A DNA stretch of 36,958 nucleotides. It comes from Geosiphon pyriformis (Eukaryota > Glomeromycota > Glomeromycetes > Archaeosporales > Geosiphonaceae). The notes under the pieces were generated by a model, which was not told where the DNA came from, made no database searches, and saw nothing but the letters and a program-made list of their open reading frames with translations. The translations under genes were made by a program, and so were the position numbers. The stretch lies in the NCBI GenBank assembly GCA_016748015.1, contig JAAOMT010000092.1, forward strand, positions 1 to 36,958, in the 5' to 3' direction. Within the stretch, counting starts at the first letter, position 1; the number at the start of each line of letters is the position of its first letter. Positions 17,611 through 29,800 of this stretch are shown here, piece by piece.

Positions 17611-20600
17611 ATGTTTTCTCTGATGTGATGTATGCAATCAGCATGAGTAAATTAGTCCTGGTCATTAGTGGTCTGCCTGATGACAAGACAACTGGCCTGT
17701 CTGGCATACTTAATAAATTATGGAAGCATAATGGTAAAAAAGTATTAGAGTGTTTATTAGTACTGCTAAATACATGTTTAACTGTTGATGGAATGCTCAC
17801 TTTGTAGAAGAGAGCATGGGTTTTAATAATTCCTAAGCCATATGACTGGAATGGTGTTTTTACAAACACTCAACCAATAGTGCTAATCAAAACTACTAGG
17901 AAGATTCTGTCTAAGATTTTGTCTGATCATATTTTGTTGGCATCTAACAAGTTCAATGTTCTCTGGGACAACAACTTTTTAGTACTAAAGAGTATGTTTA
18001 CACAGTCTCTAGTGTTTGCCATCGGGTCAGTGGTTAAAGATGCTCTTAAAAAAAATAAAGAGATCTGGTTGGTTTTACAGGACATGTAGAAAGCATATAA
18101 TTTTGTTAGATGGCACCATCTAAAAGCTAGCTTACGGCGTGTTAAAATGTGTAACAGATTTATTGAGTTCTTTAGGAATATACATGGAGATAGAATTAAC
18201 AGGATTATGACTGATTTTGGTCTGTTGAATGGCTACAAGATACATAACAATTTAGATTAAGGTGAGGTTTTCTTGTCTTTTTTGTGGAGAATCTTTTATG
18301 ATCCATTCTTGTGTGAGATTAAAAAACATAAACAATTGTGTAGATACAGAATTAATACTAAATTTGTTTCAAGAACAGGCAGAATTGAGAGTGGTGGTGA
18401 GATGACTTTTTATTTTGCAGCTGGCACATTTGTTGATGATACTGTTTGAGTTGAGAATTGTCAGGTTTCTATTTAGTATGCTTTGGATATTGCCAGTGAG
18501 TTCTTTAAGATTAATAATATTTCTATCAACAGTGAGAAGACAGTGGCTATTCCTATCAATCAAGATATTAAAGTTACTTTTTTGAATATTTATAGACAGC
18601 CAATTTCAATAGCCAAAAAAGACAAGACATATCATTACTTGAGAATTTTTTTGTTTACAGAGGAGTTGTCTAAGCCTAGTGTTACCAAAGCTCATTCTGA
18701 CATTTGTTTCTTTATTAATGTTTTGTTCAAGAAGACTGTTATGGATAAGCAGTTTTTGTACTTGGTCTTGGCTGTCTTGCAGCCTATAGTTAACTACCAG
18801 ATTTAGTTTAGTTTTGTTTTGCCAAATGTTTGTTACAGATGAGATGTTATAATTAGGAAGAGTCTTAAGTCTAAAGCATATTTGCCACATAATTTTTCTA
18901 ATGAGGCTTTGCATCACTCATCTTTATATGGTTTAAAGTTATTTGAGCAAGTCCAAACTGAAAATAAATTGGCTGCTGTGATCTCATTTTCTAATGCTCA
19001 TGGAATTCTTGGTCATTTGTTTTGTTACTAGTTTTTGGATTTACAGGTTTTGAGTTGGGCTCCTTTGGATTCTTTATGGTTTCTTGTTAGGTTGCATGTT
19101 AGCCCAGTAAACAATTTCTTGGCTGGTGTGATTAGGATCTTTTTAAACAATAAGCTGTCTTTGGTGAACATATTATTCAGTGCTTTCCATAACCCTAATG
19201 TTTTTCTAATGTTCTTGGTCTTAAAAAAGTCTTTGTTCTTTGATTTTGTTTGTTTCTTGAAGTGTTTTGGAATTGCCTTTGATGACCAACTGTATGATAA
19301 AAAAGGGCAGATGATAGACTGGAAAACTTTTTACCACTAGAAAAGATTGGATCCTAGGGGTTCTGTGCTCCATTGGTTTGTGCTCACTTCAAAGTTTTTG
19401 AATAATAAGAGTTTCTTGAATTTTGTATTTGTGGTTTCTCTGTCTTCCTTGCCTAGTTTGAACATTTTGAATTCCAAAGAGTTTTTAAATATTTGGAATG
19501 GTTTGCATGAGATTTGTTCTGGTGTTTTTAAAATCTATACAGATGGTTCATTAAAAAATGCTGGTTCTGCTGATGTCATGAGTGGGGTGGTTGCATATTT
19601 TCTGGTTTTAAACATGGGTGTTGGCATAGGAGTTTGGAGCCTTCTTTCTTCTACTATGGCTGAATTATAGGCGGTTGCCTTGACTTTGAAGTGTGTTCCA
19701 TCCTTTTGTAGTGTAAATTTGTATCTTGACAGTCAAGCTGCTATTGATATATGTGTGTCTGAGATGTTGCTTGCTTCTCTCAATTTTCATAATTAGTATT
19801 GAGTGGAAAGAAGACATATTTTTAATTTGGTCTGAGATAAAGATTTTACTGTACATTGAATTAAGATCAAGAGTTATTCTGAGATTGCCAGTAATATAAA
19901 GGCTAATACTTTGGCTGATAAAACAACAGGCTCTCCTGTTTTTTATCCATGAGTGAGCAGAAACATTTTTTGATGGCTGAAAATATAATTGTGTTTGACA
20001 ATATCTGTTACTTTGTTCGAAATTTGTTCAGATCTGTTTGTTGAACTCATTAGGAAGCAGGTCCCAGTTGCAACATAATTTTGAGGGTGTCAGTTGGCAA
20101 TGTGGATTAAGTTGTCACTTCAAGGGTGTGGCACCCCAATTCACACATGTTTGCAGGGTTTACTAGTTGGAAGTCAGCCACTTTATGCATATATATGATA
20201 AAAGTTGTGTATTGTAGGATGCTTATTGCTGTCCATAAAAGACTATATAATAAGAAGTATCTTGGTGTGCTTGGTTTGTTGTGCAGTGAGGTGAAATTGC
20301 CAAATTATGTCTTTACTTGTGCTCAGGATGTTGACATTTGAAGGGAGACTTCTGCATTTTGGGCTTTTTTGGTTGGTGTTCATTGTTTGTTTTCCTCTGC
20401 AATTTCTCAGGTGCTTGATCTTTGTCAGTCAGATGTTGGCTTGTACCCAGTTATATAGAAGAGTTTTGTGCTGAGGGATTGGTGTGAAGAGGCTGTTGGG
20501 GTCTTTGATGAAAAAGAGAGAACTATTAGCTTTGTTGTTGATTTGGTTAGGTTGTTGGTTAAACTGCATTATTCTAAAGTGTGGTTAATGAGATTTGAAT

Positions 20601-20795
20601 TTAGGGTGTGTATAGAGAAAACTGGTCTGGTTGGTAATGGTAATATGTTGTCAGGTCTTTTATGTTGTGTTATTAGATAGTGTAATCAGATTTTTTAGTG
20701 TGTTAGAATCTTTTGTTATTAGCTTTGGTTATCACAAGCCTTGTTTTTTCTTCTCTGGTTTGAATAGTAGTCTCTATGTTAATTTAGGTGTATAG
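17611..20795 (+). pseudogene. LINE-2 ORF2: reverse transcriptase, RNase H, C-terminal region
   Basis: The main frame (mod 3 = 0) runs from 17611 to about 19900 with roughly fifteen stops. RT signatures: SGLPDDKTTGLSGI, KILSKILSDHI, VLQDM-stop-KAY, LFWRIFYDP, and an intact FVDD active site (18429-18440). RNase H shows IYTDGSLKNAGS (Asp 19542-19544), TMAEL and LDSQAA, so its first three acidic residues are kept; the last, in KANTLAD, is Asn. The zinc-binding tail near 20290 has lost a Cys. Two more frame changes occur (to mod 2 near 19950, back to mod 0 near 20670) before FGYHKPCFFFSG and the natural stop TAG at 20793. Confidence 0.85.
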
Positions 20796-20907
20796 TATTG
20801 CCTTGTCTGGTCTGAATAGCTAGCCACATGTAAAAAGTGCGTGAATTACATTTAGTTTGAGCCACTTAGTTTGGTTCTATGTACTAGATAACAGTTGGAC
20901 TTTGCTC

Positions 20908-20946
<39 letters not shown>
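20796..20946 (+). other. LINE-2 3' UTR and poly-A
   Basis: About 115 bases follow the ORF2 stop and end TTTGCTCATT, then 36 uninterrupted A's (20911-20946). The word GCTCATTAAA recurs at the end of LINE-5 (CGCTCATTAAAT) and, decayed, in LINE-1, so it marks the 3' end of the family. Confidence 0.85.
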
Positions 20947-20948
<2 letters not shown>

Positions 20949-21169
20949 AGTTGTTTATATATATTTAATTTTATATATTTTTTTAATTAATTATAAATAT
21001 TAATCAAAATAATAATTAAAAAATAAATAATATAAAAAATATAATTTTTTAATTATATTAAACTTAAACAAGTTTATAAATTTTAAAAATTTGGTTTAAT
21101 TTAAATTTAATTTTTAATTTAAACCAAACTTAAATAATATTTAAAGTTTAATTTAGTTTAATTTAATCA
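20947..21169. other. AT-rich gap with a foldback repeat
   Basis: No coding signal is visible. 21056-21168 contains TTTGGTTTAATTTAAATT...AATTTAAACCAAA, a foldback, and shares words with the repeat at 20-180. It lies just beyond the 3' tail of the ghost LINE-6. Confidence 0.45.
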
Positions 21170-21489
21170 AATTTTTTTTTCTTTATTTATAAATAAATTC
21201 CAACTACTATTTAGTATAAAAAACCAAATTAAGAGATTCATATTATATACAATTTATATTTTTACTACATATAATCAGTTATTTAAGCCAAATAAAATAT
21301 TACAATATATTTATATAAATTTAAATCTTACTTTCTAAACCAAAGAAAAAAAAACACAAATTATGTTTATTAAAACTAATTGTTAAAAACTTAATAACTT
21401 TTAATATACAAATCATATTATTTAAAAGCTTTTTTTTTTTTATTTTATATAACAAACCTAAAAAAAAATAAAAAATAAAAATAAAAAAA
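21170..21489 (-). pseudogene. LINE-6 ORF2 C-terminus, 3' UTR and tail
   Basis: On the minus strand, CATAATTTGTGTTTTTT with what follows aligns with LINE-2 CACAAGCCTTGTTTTTTC (end of ORF2). The 3' UTR then aligns twice: GGCTTAAATAACTGATTATATG with the LINE-5 UTR (AGCTTAAGTGATTGGTCATATG), and TACTAAATAGTAGTTGGA with the LINE-2 UTR (TACTAGATAACAGTTGGA). An A-rich tail ends near plus position 21170. The differences are nearly all C to T or G to A. Bases 21430-21489 are low-complexity. Confidence 0.72.
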
Positions 21490-22083
21490 AAACTTCTTTT
21501 TCTTCTTTGTCTAAAATTTCCAAAAAAAGAGTCTAAAAGTTTTTTTCTGAAAAAAGTTTTTATAATTTAGTACAATAAATCCAAACCTTTTATTTTCAAT
21601 TATGGAACCACTGTTGGCTGTAGTATTGCTGCTATGGAGAAGACTGCTAAAGTTTCTGGTTCTAATAATGGCTTCAGATCTGTGCTTCTAAGAAAAAAGA
21701 GAAAAAATAAAGTTTTGGAAGATAGTTCTGATGATGTGAATATTGGTTCTAAGGTTTAGAATAGTTGCTCATGGAGTTCAGAAACTGGTGACACTACCAA
21801 GTCTGATAGCATTAACATAAAAGAGGAATGCCTAGTTAAGAAAACCAGTTTTGATTATGGTAAAAGTAATGCTCTTGCTAGTGAGAATTCTAATTAAATG
21901 CCTAAAAATTCTGAAGTTAAAACCAAGATGGCACTGAGTAAGCCTCTAGGAAAAATTAATTTCTCAATTGGTAGTGATAATAATGATATTCTTTCAGATG
22001 CTTCTTTGGAACTCCTCTTACCCTTAAAGAATTTAGTTGATGTGTCTGTTCGCAAATCTTTTACTTTGAGAAAAGTCTTATAG
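21490..22083 (+). mobile_element. LINE-3: 5'-end fragment of a LINE
   Basis: It starts ACTTCTTTTTCTTC like LINE-4 and holds the 5' UTR plus the first 150 codons of ORF1, then stops where the ghost LINE-6 resumes. Retaining only the 5' end is the opposite of normal LINE truncation, so a deletion after insertion is likely. It is much less AT-shifted than the flanking ghost. Confidence 0.8.
21634..22083 (+). pseudogene. LINE-3 ORF1, N-terminal fragment
   Basis: The start codon ATG at 21634 is in frame with the whole fragment, and the aligned codon in LINE-4 is ATA, which supports it as the family start. The protein begins MEKTAKVSGSNNGFR, then a basic run RKKRKNK that could be a nuclear or nucleolar localisation signal, then SSETGDTTKSDSI and KPLGKINFSIGSDNNDI, rich in Ser, Asp and Lys. 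Two stops (Trp or Gln sites near 21757, and TAA at 21895) break it. The RRM and CCHC parts are absent. Confidence 0.75.
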
Positions 22084-24944
22084 CAAATTGGTTTTTAATA
22101 TAAGTTTTATTTTGATTATAATATTTTATTTGTGAAATATATTCTTTAAAATAAAACTAAACTATAAATAATAACTAACTATAGACTATAATATAGCTAA
22201 TATTAAATAAAAAATTGTTTATCTGTAATTGTTTTTTGCAGTACTAAGTTGGCAAAAAACTAAACATCAAAATAAATCTTAGCCAAATTTGGCTTAAACA
22301 GTCTTTTAGTTAACAAAAAATATCCAAGTATCTATGTAGTTTATTTTTTAAAAAAGCTGTTTTAATATCCTAATTAATAAAAATAGCCACTGTTTTTTTA
22401 TTGTTGATTAAAACATTATTAATTTTAAAAAATTTATTAATAATATCCAAAATATACTGAGTAAAAGCTTAACAAATTCTAATCCAAATTGTGTTATTTA
22501 TAAAGGCATCTATTATAATAAATAACATTTTTTTTTATAGTTTTTTATTTTGTTAATCTTTACAATAAACTTAATATTAATTTAATACTTATATAAATGT
22601 TTTTGTTTTTTGATTTTATATGAAAAAAAAAATTTATCTAAATTTAACTTATTATAAATTCTATAATTACATAAAAACCCAAAATTAATTATTATTTTAT
22701 TTATCTTGTTTTTATATATATTATTAAAAGATTTTATAAACTGATTATATATTTTGATATATTATAAATTAGTTTTTAAATAATACCAACTAATTAAGTT
22801 TTAAGTTTTATATATATTTTATAGAACCAATTAAAGTTTTCTGGTTTTTTTCAAAATATTTTTAAATATTGATTCAATAATAATTACCAGAAACTGAATT
22901 GATTTATTCTTTAAAACCAAAATATTATCTTTATACAGAACACCAAATTTGCTGTAGGTATTTAAAACTTGATCAAATAAAATTTTTCTAATTGTCTTAA
23001 TTAGTACAATAAGCTATATATTTATTAAAATGCTCTTCTAATTATAAGACTTAAAAATTATTGAAATCTATATTTTTTCTAATAAACTAGAATATTACTT
23101 AGAATTAAATAATAATTAAATAAGAATTTAACAGAATTTCAAAACTAAATTGTTATAATGCTTTTAAAGCTTATTAAATATATTAAACAGACTGATTATT
23201 TTGCTATTAAACAAATTACCAATAACTAAAACCAAAATTTTTCATGTTGATTTTTATTATAACACCAGAAAAAAAATTATTATTTATATAATTCATAAGT
23301 ATATATTGGTAAAATTACAGATTCGACAATACTAAAAACAAAACTTGTTTTTATATCTATTTTTTAATAATTCTATTAATTTTATTTATTACTTTATCAG
23401 AGTTCAAAACCAATTTTTTCTCAATTACAAAGTAATTTAAAATTATTTATAAAAAAACTACTTTAAAATACTTTTTATTATGTATCTTTTATTAAAATAA
23501 AAAATGTTTATATATTTTTAGCTGTTTTTAATTTATAATACTTGGATTTTCTATTTTTTTTTAATCAATAATAAATATTTAATAAGATTTTCCAATTTTA
23601 TATTATTTTGAACCAACTTGCTAATTTCAGAAACTTTTTTATCATTAACAGTTAACTAAGTTCTAATAAAATAATTAAATTCAAGTTTGTTACTTAAAAC
23701 TAAACATTTACAATTTTAACTATTAGTTATTTTAACTTAAAAAACTTTTTATTTTTATAAATTTATTCAGTAATATTAAAAACATAGTAGAAAAACAGTT
23801 ATTAAAGTGTGTTTATTTGGTCTTGTTTATATTTTTTATATTAAATTTTTAATGATTTTATTAGTTTGCTTGCAAATACTATTTAAACAAATATTTAAAA
23901 GACTTTTCAAACTAATTGAAACTAAAACTGCTTTATAATTAGTATTAAAAAGCCAAATATAAAGTTAATTCTATAATATAATTGCAAATAAATAATTTTT
24001 TTTTACTAAAACATAATTAATAAATTTTTCAACTTTTTTAGAAATTTTTAAGTAAAAGTTTTGAACAATAAATATTTATTAAAAAAATTAACCAATTTTA
24101 AACTCAAACAAAACTTATAACTTACATTTTTTTTAATCTATTTTTATTAAAATCTCTTTTAAAAACCACAAAAAAGCTGGAATTAACCACTTTAATAATA
24201 AAAAAGTTAATTTTTAATATTTAATTAAACCTAGTTTTAACAAAAACACTAATATACAAACCTAATATTATGACTAAAAGCTTATTTTTAAACAAAAAAT
24301 AAACTAAAATTACCTAATCCAATATTTTTTCTACTTTTAAAACATATTAAGCCAAAAAATTATTCATAATAATAGCCAAACTAGCATCAAAAAATTTTAT
24401 TCACATCAAATATAAAAATTTAAACTCTATTAAATTTATTTATAATTTAAAACTTAATACTAAATATTAATTTTGTTTTTATAATAATCAAAATTATATT
24501 GTTAAAATTTATATGCTACTTAATTATTCTGCTTGGCAAGAACATTTATTTTTTTAAAATTACAAATAACTATTTTCTAAATAAGACTAATTATTAATAT
24601 ATTAAAAAAGAAAATACATTTTAAACCAAAACCAAATTATTAAATTTTATTAGCAAATTGATAATTAAGCTTAACAAATTTTTTAACTGAATTTTTAAAT
24701 TGATTATATTTGAAGATGTTAAAAGACTTAGCTTTATAGTAATTTTATTATTAGTAAATATATTTAAATCTCTTTTATTATTATATCACTTATCTGATTT
24801 TATAATAAAAAAATTATTAGCAATTTACATTTAAAATTAAACTGGAAAACTGTTAACATAAATACATTATTACCAACCAAAATTTGAAATATTAATAAGA
24901 ATAAAATTATTTTTATAATTTTTATTATTAACTAGTATATAAAA
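22084..24944 (-). pseudogene. LINE-6 ORF1 end, endonuclease and reverse transcriptase (ghost)
   Basis: Minus-strand translation matches LINE-4 in order. ORF1 end: SNFGW and NSFP (24850-24890), then a helical part near 24640-24700. Endonuclease: ICNF (24570), TKLIF (24470), LAIIMNNFLA (24370), LFKNKLLVIILGLY (24260-24300) and RDFNKN for GDFNEN (24140). Linker: FNKRYIIKSIL (23480). RT: KFGVLYKDNILVLKNKSIQ (22930), INFGFLCNYRIYNKL (22660), the active-site region DAFINNTIWI (22490), NNKKTVAI (22390) and TDKQFFI (22220). It is full of stops and both RT aspartates are Asn. No ordinary ORF caller would report it. Confidence 0.78.
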
Positions 24945-25080
24945 AACTTCTTTTTCTTATTTATCCCAAATTTCCAGAAAGAGTCAAAAGTTTTTTGAAA
25001 GAAGTTTTTTTTAATATTCAGTACAATAAAACAAAACCACTTTTTGATTTTGAGGCCTTGTTGGCCTTAGTATTGCCATC

Positions 25081-26850
25081 ATAAAGAAGATTGCTAAAGA
25101 ATCTGCTGCTGATGGAAATTTCAAGCCTGTTTTGTTAAAGAAAAAAAGGAAAGATGTTGCTTTAAAAGAGAGCATTGGTGGAAGAAAAGTGTCAATTAAA
25201 GTGCCAAGTGGTCATTCATGGGGTTCTGAGACTGGTGACACCACCAAGTCTGAAAGCATTGATATGAAAGAAAAATGTCTAGTAGAAGAAACTAGCTTTG
25301 ACTACAGTAAAAGTAGAACTTTTGCTGATAAAGATTATGATCAGATGCCTAAAGGACCAGATGTTAAGACTAAGAAAGCTTTGGGCAAGCCATTGGGGAA
25401 GATAGATTTCTCAAGTCGTGATAATGATGATAATGTTTTCTTGGATGTCCCTTTGGATTTTCTCTCTCCTTTGAAGAATTTTGTTTCTGTTTCTGTTAAA
25501 AAGTTTTTTGTTTTGGATATTGGCTTGGATAAAGTGGTTGGAAAATCTTCTTAAGAGAAACTGTTGGTGGTTAAAAGATTGTTTTCAAAAGTCAATGGTT
25601 TTGGGAAGGCCTTTACTCCCTCAAAATTTTCTGGAATCATTTGTGCTTCTTTTACTTCTAAAACTAGCTTGGCACAGGCTATGGAAAAGACAAGAGCAGT
25701 AGACATTTTAGTAAACACCGATCTTAAAAAATCAAATATTTACTTAGATTGGGCTGTAGTGGTTAAGAAAATTCCAGTTGGAACATCGGCTGAAGCTGTA
25801 CATGCTACACTATCTGAGTTTGGGATAATTAAGTTGATCAAAATACTGGTAGAGCTGTGGCAAAAAGCAGTGATGGAATTTGAGCAATTAGATTATGCTA
25901 ATTTGGTTGCAGTTAAGTGGTTTATCTTGATTAGAAAGAATGCCATGCATGTTGCCAGAGCTAATTCAGACAAAAAATCATGGAATGCAAGAGATCATCA
26001 TAGAGCACTGCTTTACATACTGTCAATGGAAACCAATGCTTATAATATTTGGGACTTTGTTAGATCTGTAGGTGGAAAGACATGCATCATTAATTGACAT
26101 CCAGTTATATATGCTCAAGTCAGGTGCACTATTGTTTGTTTTGATTCTGTTATGAGAACCATACTGGTGCTCAGGAGCATTAATTTGTATTGGTCTAATC
26201 TTATGTCTGCCAAATGTACCAAGTATGAGAAAACAGGTCATACATCATTGAATTGTACTAAGAGTAAGAAAATTTTTTCTGGCAGCCCATTGTGTAGAAT
26301 GCTTTTAGATACAAATAAAAGTAGGCTTGTTGCAATTTATGCCAAATGATCTGCTTTAGTTGTTTGTCCTGTTTTTTTTGATAGTCTCTCTTGGGCTAAG
26401 GTAGCTGGTAGATTTTCTTTTCCTCCTCTCTCTGGCCAGGTTGTTTTGCTAAATATTGGCTTCTCTTCAGAGATAAAACCATCTCTACTGGTTGTGACAA
26501 AAATCAATAATAGGTTTGCTGCTCTTGAGCACAGTTTTGCCAGCCTTGCAGAGCATGTTAATATGCTGGCTAAAAAATTGGAAGCACCCAGGCCAATAGT
26601 TTTCCAGCTTAGCCCTGGATGTTAGCCATTGGTGATCTCTTCATCACAGAATCAAGAGGCAGATATAATAATGAGTGAAAGTTTGGGTGTGGTCACTGGT
26701 AATGAGACTGTTGTAAGAGTGGTGATTTTCAATTCTTCTGTTATTGAGAAAATGGAAGACACTTTAAGAAATTTTGCAATTATGGTTATGGGTTTTTTGG
26801 CCAAAATGGACAATGCTGATTTAGTTCTTGCTGCTCTCTTTTTTCAATGA
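25081..26850 (+). pseudogene. LINE-4 ORF1: RRM and CCHC RNA-binding protein
   Basis: One frame of 590 codons, whose ATG has become ATA at 25081, is broken by stops near 25552, 26095, 26347 and 26623. It holds a basic N-terminus (KKKRK), a Ser/Asp/Lys-rich part, an RRM-like fold near 25740-25960 (RNP2-like AVVVKKIP, RNP1-like KAVMEFEQ), and a zinc knuckle near 26214-26255 reading CTKYEKTGHTSLNC. The second ligand Cys is Tyr there. A coiled-coil-like stretch follows (FAALEHSFASLAEHVNMLAKKL). ORF1 proteins of this type coat LINE RNA. The stop TGA overlaps the start of ORF2. Confidence 0.82.
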
Positions 26851-29800
26851 CGGAGCTAGTGTGGAAGTTTGTTGCATGTAATGTTTGAGGTTTCAACATT
26901 CTTACTAAGCAGAAAAATATTGTTTATTGGCACAAAGAGTCTGAAAATATGGTATCTATCATAACAGAAACTAAATTAAGGTCTAGTATCAAGCCTTGAA
27001 TTGCTAATAAGTTTGAGGGTGTGTGTGTCTTCACGTCTGGCTTGGATAAAGATTTCCTTAGTGCTGGGGTTGCTATAATTATAAACAATTCTTTGGCTTA
27101 CCATGTGTCTAAGATTAAAGAGGTTCCTGGCCAGGTTATTTCAGTTCAGCTTTTGTTTAAAGGCAAGCTTTTGGTTACAGTTCTGGGTTTGTATACTGGT
27201 GCTTCTTCTAAGACCAGATTTGGTCAGGCTTTGGAGGTAAACTCTGTGATTGCAAAAGCTGTTAACTCTAGCACTTTTGTGGTTTTGGGTGGGGATTTTA
27301 ATGAGAATGAGTCTGGTAGGAGTACAACCTTCAGATTCTGTTTGGATCTGGGTTTGGTCAATTTGTTTGCCAATCATCATATAATAAAAGTCCTCACATA
27401 AAGCAATTCATAGGAAGTTGAAAAGACTATCAATTTTATTTTTGTCAGCAGGAATTTTTCTTCTGTTATTGCTGGTTATCAGGTCTGTTCTGTGGCTGGT
27501 TTTTTTGATACTGATCATAATACTGTTTTGGTTTTGATTGGCTTGGGTGGACTCCTAGATGTTTGGTTAAATAGTTTGCACAAACAGGCTAACAAGAATT
27601 ATTGAAAGTTCAAAATCAAAGATGCTAATGGTCCCAAGTGGATTGAATTTAGGGATTGCCTTTCTGCCAAGCTTTTGGCAGTTGCTGATGAATTTTTTGA
27701 TGCTAAAAATCATGGTAATGTGGATGCTATGTAGGTAATTTTGGAAAAGATGGTGGTGAAATCAGCTGACAAGATATTTTTGAGACATTGGTTTAATAAG
27801 TTTTATTGTTCCAGGAATAAATTTTCTTCTAAGTTCTTTGGTTTGAAATTGTTGATTGCCAAAATTGTTAAAAAGTTTGGTTTAGGTGACTTGTCTGAAG
27901 TTAATCATCTCATGAGAACATGGTCAACTTTGGATAGTGTCAAGGCTCGTGCTTTCACTGACTTAATTGACTTGGGTGAAAAGTCTGAGGTGGTTCTTGA
28001 ACATTTATCATTGGTTTATAAAGAATACAGAAGATTTAAGATGTATGAGTCAAGATTGGCTAAGGAGGCTTTTATTAGATTGGTGGTCTTAAAGTGCATG
28101 GGAAATTTCTGCTTTGACAAAGGTAGCATGATCAGGAGCATTTTGGATTGGCCTTTTTGCAAAGTAGTTTAGATCACTTAGTGATGGATAATGAATTAAT
28201 TTTAGAATCTGAGAAAGTAAAACTTAATGTTGATAGGATCATGAAGAGTTGGACTAGAAAACAGACAGTGTTTTTGGTGATACTTGACTTTTGGGCTTAT
28301 CAGTATGCTCCATTGGATTATGTACAGAATTATGTTTTTTCTAGTGTGATGAGTGTTGTTACTTTGAGTGAGTTGCTCTTGGTTGTCGATGGTCTGCCCA
28401 ATGGTAAAGCTGCTAACTTGTCTGGCATCCCTAATGAACTTTAGAAGCATGGTGACAATGAAGTATTGAGATATCTTTTGAGATTGTTGAATGCATGTTT
28501 GTTGGTCAGTAGTGTTTTTGTTTTATGAAGGAGGGCTTGGGTCTTAATAATTCTTAAATCTTACAATTGGGATAGGGTTCTTACAAATATACGGCCTATA
28601 GCTTTGATCGAAACTGCCAGAAAAATTCTCTTCAAGATTCTTTCTAATAAGATCTTTTCTGCATGCAGCAAGTTTGGTGTTCTTCATGGTAATAACTTTT
28701 TTGTTTTGAAGGGTACGTCTATCCAATCTCCTGTGTTTGCAGTTGGTTTAGTTGTCAAAGATGTTCTAGAAAAAGATTGTGAACTTTGGTTGGTCTTTCA
28801 AGACATGTGCAAGGCCTATGATTTTGTAGATTAGCATTACTTGAAGGCTAGCTTATGTTAGATCAAAATATGTAATAAGTTCATCAGATTTTTTGGTGGC
28901 ATATATGGTGATAGGGTTAATAGGGTTATGACCAATTTTGGTCTTACTGATAAATACAAAGTTTGTAATGACTTGGATCAAGGTGAGATTTTTTTGTCTC
29001 TTTTTTGGAGGATTTTCTATGATCCCCTTCTATTTGAGGTTAAGAGGCATAAGCATTTGTATGATTATCAAATTGACACTAAGTTTGTAGCAAAAACTGG
29101 TAGAATTGAGAATAATAGCAGATTATTCTCCTTTTTTGCTGCAGGTACATTTGTGAATGATACAATTTGGGTTGGTAATTGTTAAGCATCAATGCAGTAT
29201 GCTCTGAATATTGCTAGTGAGTTTTTTGCAATCAATGACATTTTTATCAACAATAAAAAGACTGTGGCCATTTCTATTAATCAGAATGTTAAGATAGCTT
29301 TTTTGAACATAAGTGGTTAGCCAATTTCAATAGCTAGAAAGGGTAAGGCTCATAAATACTTGGGTATTTTTTTATCTACTGAAGAGTTGTCTAAGCCGAG
29401 TATGGCCAAAGCTTATTCTGATGTGTGTTTTTTTGTCAAAAAGATTATTACTAACAAGCAATTTTTTTATTTGGTTTTGGCTGTTCTGCAGCCTATTGTT
29501 AGCTACAAGACCCAGTTTAGTTTTGTTTCATTGGGGGTTTGCCACAAGTGGGATGCTATGGTTCAAAAAGGCCTTAAGTCTAAAGCACATTTGCCACATA
29601 ATTTTTCAGTTAAGACATTATATCATCTCTCATTATATGGCTTGAAGTCTTTTGAGCAATTGCAGTCAGAGTGTAAATCAGCTGTTGTGGTTTCATTTTC
29701 CAATGCTTCTGGCATTCTCAAGTGTTTATTCAATCACAGATTTTTGGATTTGCAAGTTCTGAGTTGGGCTTTGCTAAATCCCTTGCAGTTTCTTATTAAG

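Larger units (their letters stand above)
17611..20946 (+). mobile_element. LINE-2: 5'-truncated LINE with long poly-A
   Basis: It begins within the region just before RT (NVFSDVMYAISMSKL, matching LINE-4 and LINE-5) and runs to a 3' UTR and a pure 36-A tail. ORF1 and endonuclease are missing. LINE ends made by target-primed reverse transcription are typically cut at the 5' side like this. No target duplication can be seen next to the tail. Confidence 0.85.

Noticed and set aside
17611-20795. A non-standard genetic code in which TAA/TAG (or TGA) encode amino acids, to explain the many in-frame stops.
   Set aside because: All three stops occur, at Gln, Trp, Arg and other sites without a constant assignment. 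Frameshifts and lost catalytic residues accompany them, and the same sites are sense codons in sister copies. Decay explains this better.
20911-20946. A host gene polyadenylation site or processed pseudogene tail.
   Set aside because: It directly follows the conserved LINE 3' UTR end GCTCATT and is the LINE tail.
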